This document shows positions 53,053-61,561 of a stretch of DNA of 64,000 nt, piece by piece. The DNA comes from Corynebacterium suedekumii (GTDB lineage Bacteria; Actinomycetota; Actinomycetes; Mycobacteriales; Mycobacteriaceae), in NCBI RefSeq assembly GCF_030252185.1, contig NZ_CP126970.1, positions 1,364,001 through 1,428,000 on the forward strand, written 5' to 3'. A program made the position numbers and the translations under genes. A model generated the notes under the pieces. It did no database searches and was not told the origin of the DNA. It was given only the letters and a program-made list of their open reading frames with translations. Within the stretch, counting starts at the first letter, position 1. Each line of letters starts with the position of its first letter.

Positions 53053-53589
53053 GATTCATTCTCCTTAACAGTTGGTACAACGCGGGACGTGAGTGCACAC
53101 CAGATGAGGTTCCGATAGGGAACCGCGTTCAAGCTTGTGTCGGTCACGGTGTCGGGTCGGGGCCCTGGGCCCTGCCTCGGTTCACGTGCCGTTAACCCCG
53201 TGGTGTGTCGAAGTTAAAGGCCGGTTAATCACCCGGCCGTTTTTGCTACCCGAGAATAATGACATGTGAACGCGGTGTGCGCTAGAGGTAAACAATAATT
53301 TGTGCCCGACATCACACGTTCTGGCGCATTTACATGCAGTGTGAAGTCTGCAAAGTGGCCTGTGTCACTGTTTGGTGGCATCGCAACAAAGACGTTGACC
53401 AGCCAAAACAGTCAACGAGGGGAAAGCACCCGCCGTGCGGAAACGTCAAATCCGGATGTCCCTGGGCGGGCCCCCTGACCGAATCGTCCCTGCTGAGGGG
53501 CATCTGGGCTGAGCCTGAGACAGCCTGAGACAGTATGTGAGCAGGGTGGGGTGCCGGGATCCCGGCCCGCCCCGATAGACTGAGGAGCC
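53053..53589. other. 537-bp gene-free region between whcE and the next gene
   Basis: This is the long divergent leader of whcE. It contains AT-richer sequence (GAGAATAATGACATGTG near 53250) and the hairpin listed next. No open frame with an RBS or recognisable product is seen. Long regulatory leaders upstream of whiB1 genes are common in Actinobacteria. Confidence 0.6.
53219..53244 (+). terminator. Rho-independent terminator-like hairpin inside the whcE leader
   Basis: GGCCGG, an 8-nt spacer, CCGGCC and then GTTTTTG. It is a short stem with a real T-tract, unusual in this genome, and on the plus strand it is downstream of no annotated gene. It could end a small RNA transcribed rightward from near whcE. 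Confidence 0.45.
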
Positions 53590-54033
53590 GTGACCACCGC
53601 CGCATCCTCCGCCCACGCCCGCCCCGAGCCGCCCGCCGCGATCCGCTGGGCGTGCATCATCGCGATCGTTCAGTCGGTCATCGTGCTGGCGTTCGCCACG
53701 TTCCTGGTCTACCGCGACCTCACCGGCGCGGAGGAGACCTCCCTGGTCAGCGAGGGTGACACCATCGGCTGGGTGGGTACCGGCACGGCGATCTTCCTCT
53801 ACCTGGTCTTCGCCGTGGTCATCGCCGGCGCCATCTCCCTCATGCGCGGCCACCGCTTCGGCCGTGGCCCCGTCGCCATGTGGGAGCTCATCCTCCTGCC
53901 CATGTCCTTCTACATGTTCCAGGCCGGCCAGCCCCTGGCCGGCGCCGTCGCGGGCGCCTCCGCGATCGCCGCGCTGGTCATGCTGTTCAACCGCCGTTCC
54001 CTGGAGTGGACCGCGGAGAACTACGCGGCCTAG
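53590..54033 (+). CDS. Small four-helix integral membrane protein
   Basis: 147 residues with four predicted membrane helices (WACIIAIVQSVIVLAFATFL; TAIFLYLVFAVVIAGAISLM; LILLPMSFYMFQAG; AVAGASAIAALVMLFN). GTG start. No functional motif; similar small membrane genes stand at this place near whcE in other corynebacteria. The stop overlaps the end of the convergent gene by 4 bp. Confidence 0.7.
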   Translation: MTTAASSAHARPEPPAAIRWACIIAIVQSVIVLAFATFLVYRDLTGAEETSLVSEGDTIGWVGTGTAIFLYLVFAVVIAGAISLMRGHRFGRGPVAMWELILLPMSFYMFQAGQPLAGAVAGASAIAALVMLFNRRSLEWTAENYAA

Positions 54034-55244
54034 GTCAGGCCGACAAGCTCGTCGCCGCGCTTCTCGACGATCGTTCCTCCCGCCACGCCGAGCGTCACCG
54101 CACCGTCGTAGTCCCCCCTGTCCACCGGGATCGTCGACGTCGTCTCGCCCGAGACCCAGTCGACCACCGCCAGGCCCTGCGCCGTGGGGACGAGCAGCTG
54201 GTCACCCACCGCGACACCGGTGCCCACCGCATCCTCGAGCACGTGGCGCACCGCCAGGTCGGACGGGCCCAGCAGGTAGAGCCGCTCGCCGTCGAACCAG
54301 GTCATGTGGTGCGGCAGGTCGGCGGTGACCGGGGAGAACAGGGCAGCGTCCGTGACCAGCGGTGCCGGGGCCACCGGCCGGCGGTGCAGCTCAGTGCCGT
54401 CCTCGTGGAAGGACACCAGCTCCGGGCGGTCACCGGGCAGGTAGACCGCCGCGGCATCCTCGGCGACGGCCACCAGGCGGGCGCCGGCGTCGTCGAGCAG
54501 GACCTCGCCGGTGATCTCCGGCTTCCGGGACTCCTCCGGATCCACCTCCTGGAACCGCAGCCAGGAGCCGTGGTCCTCGCGGCAGGTCTCGGTGACGGCG
54601 AGCAGGGACGTGCGGGTCAGGGCCGAGGAGATGGAACAGTCCGGGTTCGGCTGCAGGCCCGGTTCCTGGCGGCCCTCCACCTGGCCGTACTCGACGGTGC
54701 GCACCAGATCGGAGCGCCACAGCTCGACCCGTTCAGCACCGACGGTGCCCACCCGGTCGTTGGAACTCAGGGCCACGACCTCGTCCGGGGCGATGGCGCT
54801 GCGGGTGTCGTCGTAGGTGCCGGAGCGGGCGACGACGGACACGACGTCGCCGCAGCCGGCCTCGCCGCGGTAGGTGATCACGGCCTCGCCCCAGGCGGCG
54901 CCGAGGGAACAGATCTCCCGGTCCCGCTCGTAGGTCCACAGGGTCTGCCCGGCCTGGTCGACGGCGGTGACGGTGGTCCCGGCGGTGGTGAGAATGACCC
55001 CGTCGACGATGACGGGGCGGTGGACGCCGGGGACGGGGGCGTCGACACGCGACCATGCGGGGGAGAGGGACGGCGGGACGGACGTGAGCGGGGGAGCGGC
55101 CGCCACCGGCTCCGCGGCGGGGGTGAGCTCGGCGTCACGGATCGGCGCGGTGGCCCACACGCCGGCGACGGCGGCGAGGCTGACGGCGGCGATCGCGGCG
55201 GTGACCACCAGGTCACCGCGGGTGCGGCGCAGCGGCGCGCTCAT
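54030..55244 (-). CDS. Rv3212-like membrane-anchored beta-propeller protein
   Basis: 404 residues from MSAPLRRTRGDLVVTAAIAA. One N-terminal membrane helix (VTAAIAAVSLAAVAGVWATA), then an extracytoplasmic region of repeated PQQ-like beta blades (VTAVDQAGQTLWTYERDRE, VVALSSNDRVGTVGAERVEL, YLPGDRPELVSFHEDGTEL). Function unknown. The ATG at 55244 overlaps the stop of the DEAD-box gene (ATGA), so the two are coupled; the longer upstream frame is a shadow. Confidence 0.75.
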   Translation of the reverse strand: MSAPLRRTRGDLVVTAAIAAVSLAAVAGVWATAPIRDAELTPAAEPVAAAPPLTSVPPSLSPAWSRVDAPVPGVHRPVIVDGVILTTAGTTVTAVDQAGQTLWTYERDREICSLGAAWGEAVITYRGEAGCGDVVSVVARSGTYDDTRSAIAPDEVVALSSNDRVGTVGAERVELWRSDLVRTVEYGQVEGRQEPGLQPNPDCSISSALTRTSLLAVTETCREDHGSWLRFQEVDPEESRKPEITGEVLLDDAGARLVAVAEDAAAVYLPGDRPELVSFHEDGTELHRRPVAPAPLVTDAALFSPVTADLPHHMTWFDGERLYLLGPSDLAVRHVLEDAVGTGVAVGDQLLVPTAQGLAVVDWVSGETTSTIPVDRGDYDGAVTLGVAGGTIVEKRGDELVGLT

Positions 55245-56536
55245 CGACGGCGGGAACGGCCCTGGCGGTTCGGGCGCGGCGACCGGGCGGGTGCGCCGCC
55301 GCCGAGGACCTTGCGCGGCGGGCCGACGGTCTCGCTCGTGCCCTCGGGGATGTCGAGGGCCTCGAGCAGCTCGGGGGAGGTGGAGAACCACTGCGGCGGC
55401 TCGGGCAGGTCGAGGCCGAGCTCGTCGTCGATCGCCTTCCACTTGAGCAGCTCGTCATAGCCGACGAGGGTGACGGCGGTGCCCGAATGGCCCGCACGCC
55501 CCGTCCGGCCGATGCGGTGGACGTAGGTCATCGGGTCATCCGGGGTCTGGTAGTTGATGACGTGGGTGACGTCGTCGATGTCGATGCCCCGGGCGGCGAC
55601 GTCGGTGGCCACGAGAATCTCCACCGTCCCCTGGCGGAAGGCGGTGAGGGACTTCTCGCGCGCCGGCTGACCCATGTCACCGTGCACGGCCGCGACGGTG
55701 AAACCGCGCTCGGCGAGCTGCTCCGCCACCTCGGCGGCGGTGCGCTTCGTCCGGGCGAAGATGATCGTCTTCCCCCGGCCACGGGCCTGGAGGATGCGGG
55801 CGGTCACGGCCCCCTTGTCCATGCGGTGGGCCTGGAAGATGACCTGCTCGGTCGTCGAATGGGTCTGGGACGCCCCGACCTCCTCGGCGCGGATGTGCAC
55901 CGGCTTCGTGAGGAAGCTGCGGGCCAGGGTGATGATCGGCCCCGGCATCGTCGCCGAGAACAGCATCGTCTGGTGCTCATGCGTCAGCGCGCTGAGGATC
56001 TTCTCGATGTCCGGCAGGAAACCCAGGTCGAGCATCTCGTCGGCCTCGTCGAGCACGAGCACGGCCACGCGGTCCAGCTGCAGCTCACCCCGGTTGTACA
56101 GGTCCAGCAGACGACCCGGGGTGCCCACCACCACATCGACGCCCGCCTCCAGCGCCTCGATCTGCTCCTCGTAGGGGCGGCCACCGTAGATCGTGGCCAT
56201 CCGCACCGGCAGCTTCGCCGCGGCCCGCTCCAGATCCTCACCGACCTGCACCGCCAGCTCCCGGGTGGGGGTGATCACCAGGGCGCGCGGCGTGCCGTCC
56301 AGCTCCTCCACGTCCGCGGAGTCGAAGACCCGGTCCAGCAGGGGAACACCGAAGCCGAGGGTCTTGCCCATGCCGGTGCGGGCCTGCCCGATGAGGTCGG
56401 TGCCGTCGAGCGCCAGCGGCAGCGTCAGCTCCTGGATGGCGAACGTGTGGGTGATACCGTGGGCGGCCAGCGCCTCACAGATCTCCGCGGCCACACCCAA
56501 TTCGGCGAACGTCGGGGACGAGGTAGATGCAGACAC
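55241..56536 (-). CDS. DEAD-box RNA helicase (RhlE-like)
   Basis: 431 residues. Q-motif THTFAIQELTLPLAL, motif I IGQARTGMGKTLGFGVPLLD, Ib TPGRLLDLYN, motif II LVLDEADEMLDLGFLPD, III LFSATMPGPI, IV-VI IIFARTKRTAAEVAEQL, VATDVAARGIDIDDVTHVIN and YVHRIGRTGRAGHSGTAV. The tail is basic (RSPRPNRQGRSRRR). It unwinds structured RNA. GTG start. Confidence 0.92.
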   Translation of the reverse strand: MSASTSSPTFAELGVAAEICEALAAHGITHTFAIQELTLPLALDGTDLIGQARTGMGKTLGFGVPLLDRVFDSADVEELDGTPRALVITPTRELAVQVGEDLERAAAKLPVRMATIYGGRPYEEQIEALEAGVDVVVGTPGRLLDLYNRGELQLDRVAVLVLDEADEMLDLGFLPDIEKILSALTHEHQTMLFSATMPGPIITLARSFLTKPVHIRAEEVGASQTHSTTEQVIFQAHRMDKGAVTARILQARGRGKTIIFARTKRTAAEVAEQLAERGFTVAAVHGDMGQPAREKSLTAFRQGTVEILVATDVAARGIDIDDVTHVINYQTPDDPMTYVHRIGRTGRAGHSGTAVTLVGYDELLKWKAIDDELGLDLPEPPQWFSTSPELLEALDIPEGTSETVGPPRKVLGGGAPARSPRPNRQGRSRRR

Positions 56537-56574
56537 ACACTAGATACTACGGGGTCACGTCTATGATGGTGCCC

Positions 56575-56802
56575 ATGGATATCAAGATCGGCTTTACCGA
56601 ATCCCCACGCGAACTGGTCATCAACCTCGATTCCGAGCAGGATCAGGTGGTCGCACAGATCGCCGCCACGCTCAACAACAACGACGGAACGCTCGATCTC
56701 ACCGATTCCAAGGGCCGCCGCTACCTCGTCCGCTCCGCCCAGATCGCCTACGTCGAGGTGGGCACCTCCACCCACCGCTCCGTCGGATTCGCCGGAGTCT
56801 AA
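56575..56802 (+). CDS. DUF3107 family protein
   Basis: 75 residues, MDIKIGFTESPRELVINLDS, LTDSKGRRYLVRSAQIAYVE. It is a small actinobacterial family of unknown role, at the position next to the DEAD-box helicase as in mycobacteria. TATGAT ends 7 nt before ATG 56575, favouring a leaderless start there rather than upstream ATG/GTG codons. Confidence 0.82.
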   Translation: MDIKIGFTESPRELVINLDSEQDQVVAQIAATLNNNDGTLDLTDSKGRRYLVRSAQIAYVEVGTSTHRSVGFAGV

Positions 56803-56811
56803 CCAGAGCAC

Positions 56812-57726
56812 ATGACCGACCGTTCCCGCGAGGGCGTCCTCGTTCGACTCGCCCGTGAACTGGGGTGGCGTGCCTACGCCATCCCGGTACTCGTCGTCAT
56901 CACCGTGTGGGTGCTCATCGACGTCTTCTCCGCCCCCGCCGCACCCAACGGTGACGTACCCGGGGCGGAGACGACGGCGTCGGACACCGACACCGACGAG
57001 GACAGCGATGGCAGGGACGGCCCGCGGGACTCCGGCCCCAACCCGGCGGACGACCCGGACCGGCCCGTCGCCCCGACCGAACTGCCCCCGGGCGGTGCCT
57101 ACGCCCAGAGCGGCGACGGCACCTACCGGGTCGTGGGCAGGCCCGGTGCCGCCGTCGGGCAGGGCGACGACATGGTCATCCGCTACGTCGTCGAGGTGGA
57201 GAACGGTGTGGACACCGCCGGATCGGGTGGCGATGACGCCCTCGCCGCGATGGTGGACGCGACCTTCGCCAACCCCAAGGGCTGGACCAACGACCCGAAG
57301 TTCCGCTTCGAGCACGTCTCACCCGACGACGACCCCGACATGCGCATCCAGCTCACCAGCGTGGACACCACCCAGGACATGTGCGGCGGCAACCTCGAGA
57401 TGGAGACCAGCTGCCACGTGCGCTACAACGACATCAGCCATGTCGTCATCAACGAGTCCCGCTGGGTCCGCGGTGCCGCCCCCTTCAACGGTGACGTCGG
57501 GTCCTACCGTCAGTACCTGGTCAATCACGAGGTCGGCCACGGCCTGGGTTACGCCGCCCACGAGCCCTGCGGCGGCGACGGCGAACTCGCGCCGATCATG
57601 ATGCAGCAGACCCTGAGCCTCAACAACTCCGAACTCGCCAGCTACAGCACCGAGGACGCCTACCCCGACGACGGTGCGACCTGCGTGTTCAATCCGTGGC
57701 CCTACCCGAGGCCGGCGGTCCTGTGA
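56812..57726 (+). CDS. DUF3152 membrane-anchored protein with HExxH motif
   Basis: 304 residues: N-terminal membrane helix (YAIPVLVVITVWVLIDVFSA), a low-complexity acidic linker (DTDTDEDSDGRDGPRD), and an outer domain with RQYLVNHEVGHGLGYAAHEP, an extended zincin motif HEVGHGLGYAAH, plus cysteines (MCGGNLEMETSC; EPCGG; ATCVF) that may form disulfides. It is a predicted extracytoplasmic metalloprotease; the substrate is unknown. It couples to the next gene by GTGA. Confidence 0.82.
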   Translation: MTDRSREGVLVRLARELGWRAYAIPVLVVITVWVLIDVFSAPAAPNGDVPGAETTASDTDTDEDSDGRDGPRDSGPNPADDPDRPVAPTELPPGGAYAQSGDGTYRVVGRPGAAVGQGDDMVIRYVVEVENGVDTAGSGGDDALAAMVDATFANPKGWTNDPKFRFEHVSPDDDPDMRIQLTSVDTTQDMCGGNLEMETSCHVRYNDISHVVINESRWVRGAAPFNGDVGSYRQYLVNHEVGHGLGYAAHEPCGGDGELAPIMMQQTLSLNNSELASYSTEDAYPDDGATCVFNPWPYPRPAVL

Positions 57727-58496
57727 CCCGCCCCGGCCAGGTGGTCCCCGCCCACGTCATCGACGCCTTCCAGGGGGAGGAGGGCATTCCCGAGCCCGCC
57801 GGCCACGCCTGGGACAACGGCTGGCGTGTCGGCTCCGTGGCGTACTCCCGCAGCGGCGGGGTGGCCACCGGCTGGTCCGCCAAACTGCGCACCACCCTCC
57901 AGGTCGACGGCGTGCGTATCGCCCGGCCCGTCCGCTCCACCGACGGGCGCTTCGTCGTCGCCGGGTGGAAGGCCTCCCAGTGGATCCAGGGGGATCTGGC
58001 ACGCCGGGTCGACGAGACCGTCGGTGTGGCTCTGCGCCTGGCTGATGCGTTGGCCGGTCAACCCACCCCGCCCGAACCGGAGGGGGAGGGCCCCTTCGTC
58101 CTCGCCGACCGGCGCGCCTGGGAGGAGACCGCACCGGAGTACCGGGACATCGACGGCCCTGTCCAGGTCGGTCACGCGGACCTGCTGGCCTGCACCGTCT
58201 ACCACGGCACGCAGGCCCCGGCGGTGACGGACCTCGTCCCCTTCGCCGCGCCCCGGCCGCACGGTTACACCGCGGCGCTGGTCATCGTCGACGGGCTCAT
58301 CGCCGGTGCGGTGGATGACGCGATCGTCGACCGATTCCGGCACCTGCCCGACATCGACCAGCTGCTCCTGCGGGCGGTGGCCTACCGCCGTCACGTCAAC
58401 GATCTCCACCCGCAGTCCTCCTCGAACGCCCGTGCCCACATCCGGCGGGTGGAGGACGCGCTCGTGTCGAGGGTGGCTGACATACTCGAGGCATGA
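57723..58496 (+). CDS. TIGR02569 family protein (actinobacterial, kinase-fold-like)
   Basis: 257 residues from VTRPGQVVPAHVIDAFQGEE; segments WDNGWRVGSVAYSRSGGVAT, RFVVAGWKASQWIQGDLARR and YTAALVIVDGLIAGAVDDAI. It is an uncharacterised family present throughout Corynebacteriales next to the AdnA/AdnB-like genes. GTG 57723 overlaps the DUF3152 stop and ATG of the next gene overlaps its own stop (ATGA), so three genes are translationally chained. Confidence 0.75.
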   Translation: MTRPGQVVPAHVIDAFQGEEGIPEPAGHAWDNGWRVGSVAYSRSGGVATGWSAKLRTTLQVDGVRIARPVRSTDGRFVVAGWKASQWIQGDLARRVDETVGVALRLADALAGQPTPPEPEGEGPFVLADRRAWEETAPEYRDIDGPVQVGHADLLACTVYHGTQAPAVTDLVPFAAPRPHGYTAALVIVDGLIAGAVDDAIVDRFRHLPDIDQLLLRAVAYRRHVNDLHPQSSSNARAHIRRVEDALVSRVADILEA

Positions 58497-61400
58497 GCCC
58501 CGGTACGTCCTCACCCGCCTCCCCGATAGCGCCCACCCCGCTCGTCCGCCTCGTCCCCCGCGGCCGTGACCTGCCCGCCCGGGACTGGCCGTTCGCCCTG
58601 CCCGCCCGCGGGACGTGGCGGGTGACCGGGCGTGCGGGGTCCGGGGTGACCAGCCTGCTCATCGACACGGTCCTCGGCCGCATCGCCGCGGGCGTGGACC
58701 CGTCGGAGATCCTCGTCGTCGCCGCCTCGAAGGAGACCGGCGCAATCATCCGCCGGGAGCTGACCGACCGGTTGGCGGGCACGGACTTCGTCTCCGACGC
58801 GCCACTGGTGCGCTCGGTGCATTCCCTGGCGTTCGCCCTGCTTCGCGACGCTGCGGACGACCCCGTCCGCCTCATCACCGGCGCCGAGCAGGACGCCGTC
58901 ATCCGGGAACTGCTCGCCGGCCAGGCCGAGGACCACCGGGGTGCCTGGCCGGAGGACATCCGCCCAGCGCTGACCTTCGTCGGTTTCGCCCGTCAGCTGC
59001 GTGACCTGCTGCTGCGTGCCGCCGAACGCGGCCAGTCCCCGGAGATGCTCGAGGAGCTCGGCCGCCGGCACGGCCGCCCGATGTGGTCCGCCGCCGGCGA
59101 CTTCCTCCGCGAGTACGAGCAGACCCAGGCGCTGTCCGCCGCCACCAGCTACACCAGCTACTCGGCCTCCGAACTGGTGTCCGCGGCGCTGGCGGCGGGA
59201 GTGCGGGGGCGGTGGAACACGCTGATCGTCGACGACGCCCAGCACCTCGACCCCACCTCCGCGGAACTGATCCGGGCGCTCATCCCCGGCACCGAACTGA
59301 CGGTCGTCGGCGGCGATCCGGAGCAGTCGATTTTCCACTTCCGCGGCGCCTCCCCGGCGTTTCTCACTCAGCTCGACGCCGACCACGACCTCGACCTCGG
59401 GGCCAGCCGACGGCAGCCGGAACGCGAGGCGGTGGTGGTGGATTCCCGTACCACCCAGCACGCGCTCATCGCCGACCGGATCCGCCGCGCCCACCTCCTT
59501 GAGGGAACAGCCTGGTCGGACATGGCTGTCATCGTCCGCTCCGTCGGCCAGATCGCCCCGATCCGCCGGGCCCTGCTCGCCGCCGGGGTGCCCGTGCACC
59601 TCAATCCCACCGACGTGGTCCTCGCCGAGCAGCGAATCGTGGCCAACCTGCTCCTGGGTATCCGTGCCCTGACCGAGGAGCTGAGCCCCTCGGAGCTGGA
59701 GGAACTGCTCCTCGGCCCGGTCGGTGGCGCCGATCCCGTCACCCTGCGCCGCCTCATCCGTGGCCTGCGTCGCTACGATCCGGGCACCCGCGGCATGGAC
59801 ACCCTCCGGGGCCTGCTCGCCCCCGACGTCGCACTGCCCGACTTCGGCGAACTGCTCACCGACCGGGAGAAGGCGATCCTCTCCCGCATCCGAGGTGTCC
59901 TCGAGGCCGGCCGCAGCGCGCTCGCCGACGACGCCAGCATCGAGGAGGTCCTCTGGGCCGTGTGGTCCGCCACCGGTCTGTCCGACCACCTGCTCGCCGC
60001 CTCGCTGCGAGGTGGTGCCACCGGCTCCCAGGCGGACCGGGACCTCGACGCCATGATGTCGCTGTTCGACGCCGCCGGTGACTACGCCGAACGCCGCCCC
60101 ACGGCCGGCATCCACAGCTTCCTCACCCACATCACCGAGCAGGAACTGCCCACCGGCGTGCGCGACCGCCGCGCCGCCCGCCCCGACGCCGTCACCCTGC
60201 TCACCGCCCACGGTGCCATCGGCGCCGAATGGGACCTGGTCATCGTCGCCGGCGCCCAGGAGGGGGCGTGGCCGTCCCTGGGGGAGACCGGTTCCCTGTT
60301 CGGCCAGGAGGAACTCGTCGAGCTTCTCGACGCCGGCGTGGACCCCAACGTCCCCGTCTCCCACACCGCCGACCGCCTCAAGGAGGAGCGCCGCCTCTTC
60401 CACGTCGCCACCACCCGGGCCACCGGCCGACTGCTCGTCTCCGCCGTCCACGCCCCCGACGCCGACGAGGTGACCGAACCCTCCCGCTTCGTCGAGGAGT
60501 TCGCCACCGCCCACGGCATCGAGGTGGCCACCTTCGCCCCCAGCCTCACAGACTCCTCCGCCGCCTACGATCCCCTCCAGGTCCGGCTCCTGTCGGTCCC
60601 GGCGTTCCTCGCGGAACTACGCACCGTCGTCTCCGACCCGCAGGCCCGGGAGGACCACCGCCAGCAGGCCGCCCGGCAACTGGCCCGCCTCGCCCGCGCC
60701 GGGGTGCCCGGCGCCGACCCGGACGAATGGTGGACCACCACCGCGCCGTCGACGATGCAGCCGCTGCAGGGACCGGACGCCCTCTCACCCTCGCGGATCG
60801 AGGGGCTGCTGGCCTGCCCGCTGCGGGAGGTGCTGCAGAAGCTCATCGAGGACGAGGAGACCCCCGCCGCGCTGACGCGGGGCTCGCTCGCGCACGCGTA
60901 CCTGGAGGCGGTGGGGCGCGGCGTCGATACGCAGAAGGCGGCCGAGCTCACCCGGGCGGCATGGGCGCAGATCCAGAATGACCCCGCCTGGCGGGTCGAG
61001 GCGGAGCAGGAGAAGTTCGCCACCCTGCTCGACCGCACCCACCAGTGGCTGGTCAGCTCCCGGAGCGCGTTCACCGCCGCCGGCGTCGAACTCGATCTCG
61101 ACGTCGAGGTCACCGAGGGCGTGCGCATCCGCGGCCGGATGGACCGGCTCGAGGTGGATGAGGCCGGCGACCACTGGGTCGTCGACCTCAAGACCGGCGC
61201 TACCGCCACCTCCGCGGCCGACGTGCAGGACCACGCCCAGCTCACCGCCTACCAGCTGGCCCTGGGCCGGGGCACCCTGCGCGACGGGAAGGTGGTCACC
61301 CCCGCGCCGGGCGAGCAGCCGTTGTCCGTCGGCGGCGGCGTGCTCGTCTTCCCCGGGACGACCACCAAGTCCGTCAGCACCCGCGAGCAGGCCGCCCTGC

Positions 61401-61561
61401 CCCCGGAGACCCTCGCCGAGTTCGCCGCCCGACTGCCCGGCCTCGCCGCCGAACTGTCCAGCCCGACGCTCACCGCCCGCCTCAACGACACCTGCGAACG
61501 CTGCGCCGTCCGCGCGCTCTGCCCCCTCCAGCCCGAAGGAAGGTCCACCACCCATGCCTGA
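58493..61561 (+). CDS. AdnA-like helicase-nuclease subunit with degenerate ATPase motifs
   Basis: 1,022 residues. The N-terminal UvrD-type motor has a Walker A that reads VTGRAGSGVTSLLIDTV, with Val where the catalytic Lys belongs, and a Walker B LIVDDAQHLDP lacking the usual DExQ Glu. The C-terminal RecB-like nuclease is complete in outline: RIRGRMDRLEVDEAGDHWVV, DLKTGATAT, and an iron-sulfur-type Cys cluster ending DTCERCAVRALCPLQP. With AdnB it should resect double-strand breaks. The motor looks inactive while the nuclease appears intact. Overlaps adnB-like gene by 8 bp. Confidence 0.87.
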   Translation: MSPGTSSPASPIAPTPLVRLVPRGRDLPARDWPFALPARGTWRVTGRAGSGVTSLLIDTVLGRIAAGVDPSEILVVAASKETGAIIRRELTDRLAGTDFVSDAPLVRSVHSLAFALLRDAADDPVRLITGAEQDAVIRELLAGQAEDHRGAWPEDIRPALTFVGFARQLRDLLLRAAERGQSPEMLEELGRRHGRPMWSAAGDFLREYEQTQALSAATSYTSYSASELVSAALAAGVRGRWNTLIVDDAQHLDPTSAELIRALIPGTELTVVGGDPEQSIFHFRGASPAFLTQLDADHDLDLGASRRQPEREAVVVDSRTTQHALIADRIRRAHLLEGTAWSDMAVIVRSVGQIAPIRRALLAAGVPVHLNPTDVVLAEQRIVANLLLGIRALTEELSPSELEELLLGPVGGADPVTLRRLIRGLRRYDPGTRGMDTLRGLLAPDVALPDFGELLTDREKAILSRIRGVLEAGRSALADDASIEEVLWAVWSATGLSDHLLAASLRGGATGSQADRDLDAMMSLFDAAGDYAERRPTAGIHSFLTHITEQELPTGVRDRRAARPDAVTLLTAHGAIGAEWDLVIVAGAQEGAWPSLGETGSLFGQEELVELLDAGVDPNVPVSHTADRLKEERRLFHVATTRATGRLLVSAVHAPDADEVTEPSRFVEEFATAHGIEVATFAPSLTDSSAAYDPLQVRLLSVPAFLAELRTVVSDPQAREDHRQQAARQLARLARAGVPGADPDEWWTTTAPSTMQPLQGPDALSPSRIEGLLACPLREVLQKLIEDEETPAALTRGSLAHAYLEAVGRGVDTQKAAELTRAAWAQIQNDPAWRVEAEQEKFATLLDRTHQWLVSSRSAFTAAGVELDLDVEVTEGVRIRGRMDRLEVDEAGDHWVVDLKTGATATSAADVQDHAQLTAYQLALGRGTLRDGKVVTPAPGEQPLSVGGGVLVFPGTTTKSVSTREQAALPPETLAEFAARLPGLAAELSSPTLTARLNDTCERCAVRALCPLQPEGRSTTHA

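Noticed and set aside
53334..53528. Small ORF of 64 codons in the whcE leader
   Set aside because: No RBS, odd composition (many Trp, Cys, Pro) and no neighbour relation; the opposite strand is equally open.
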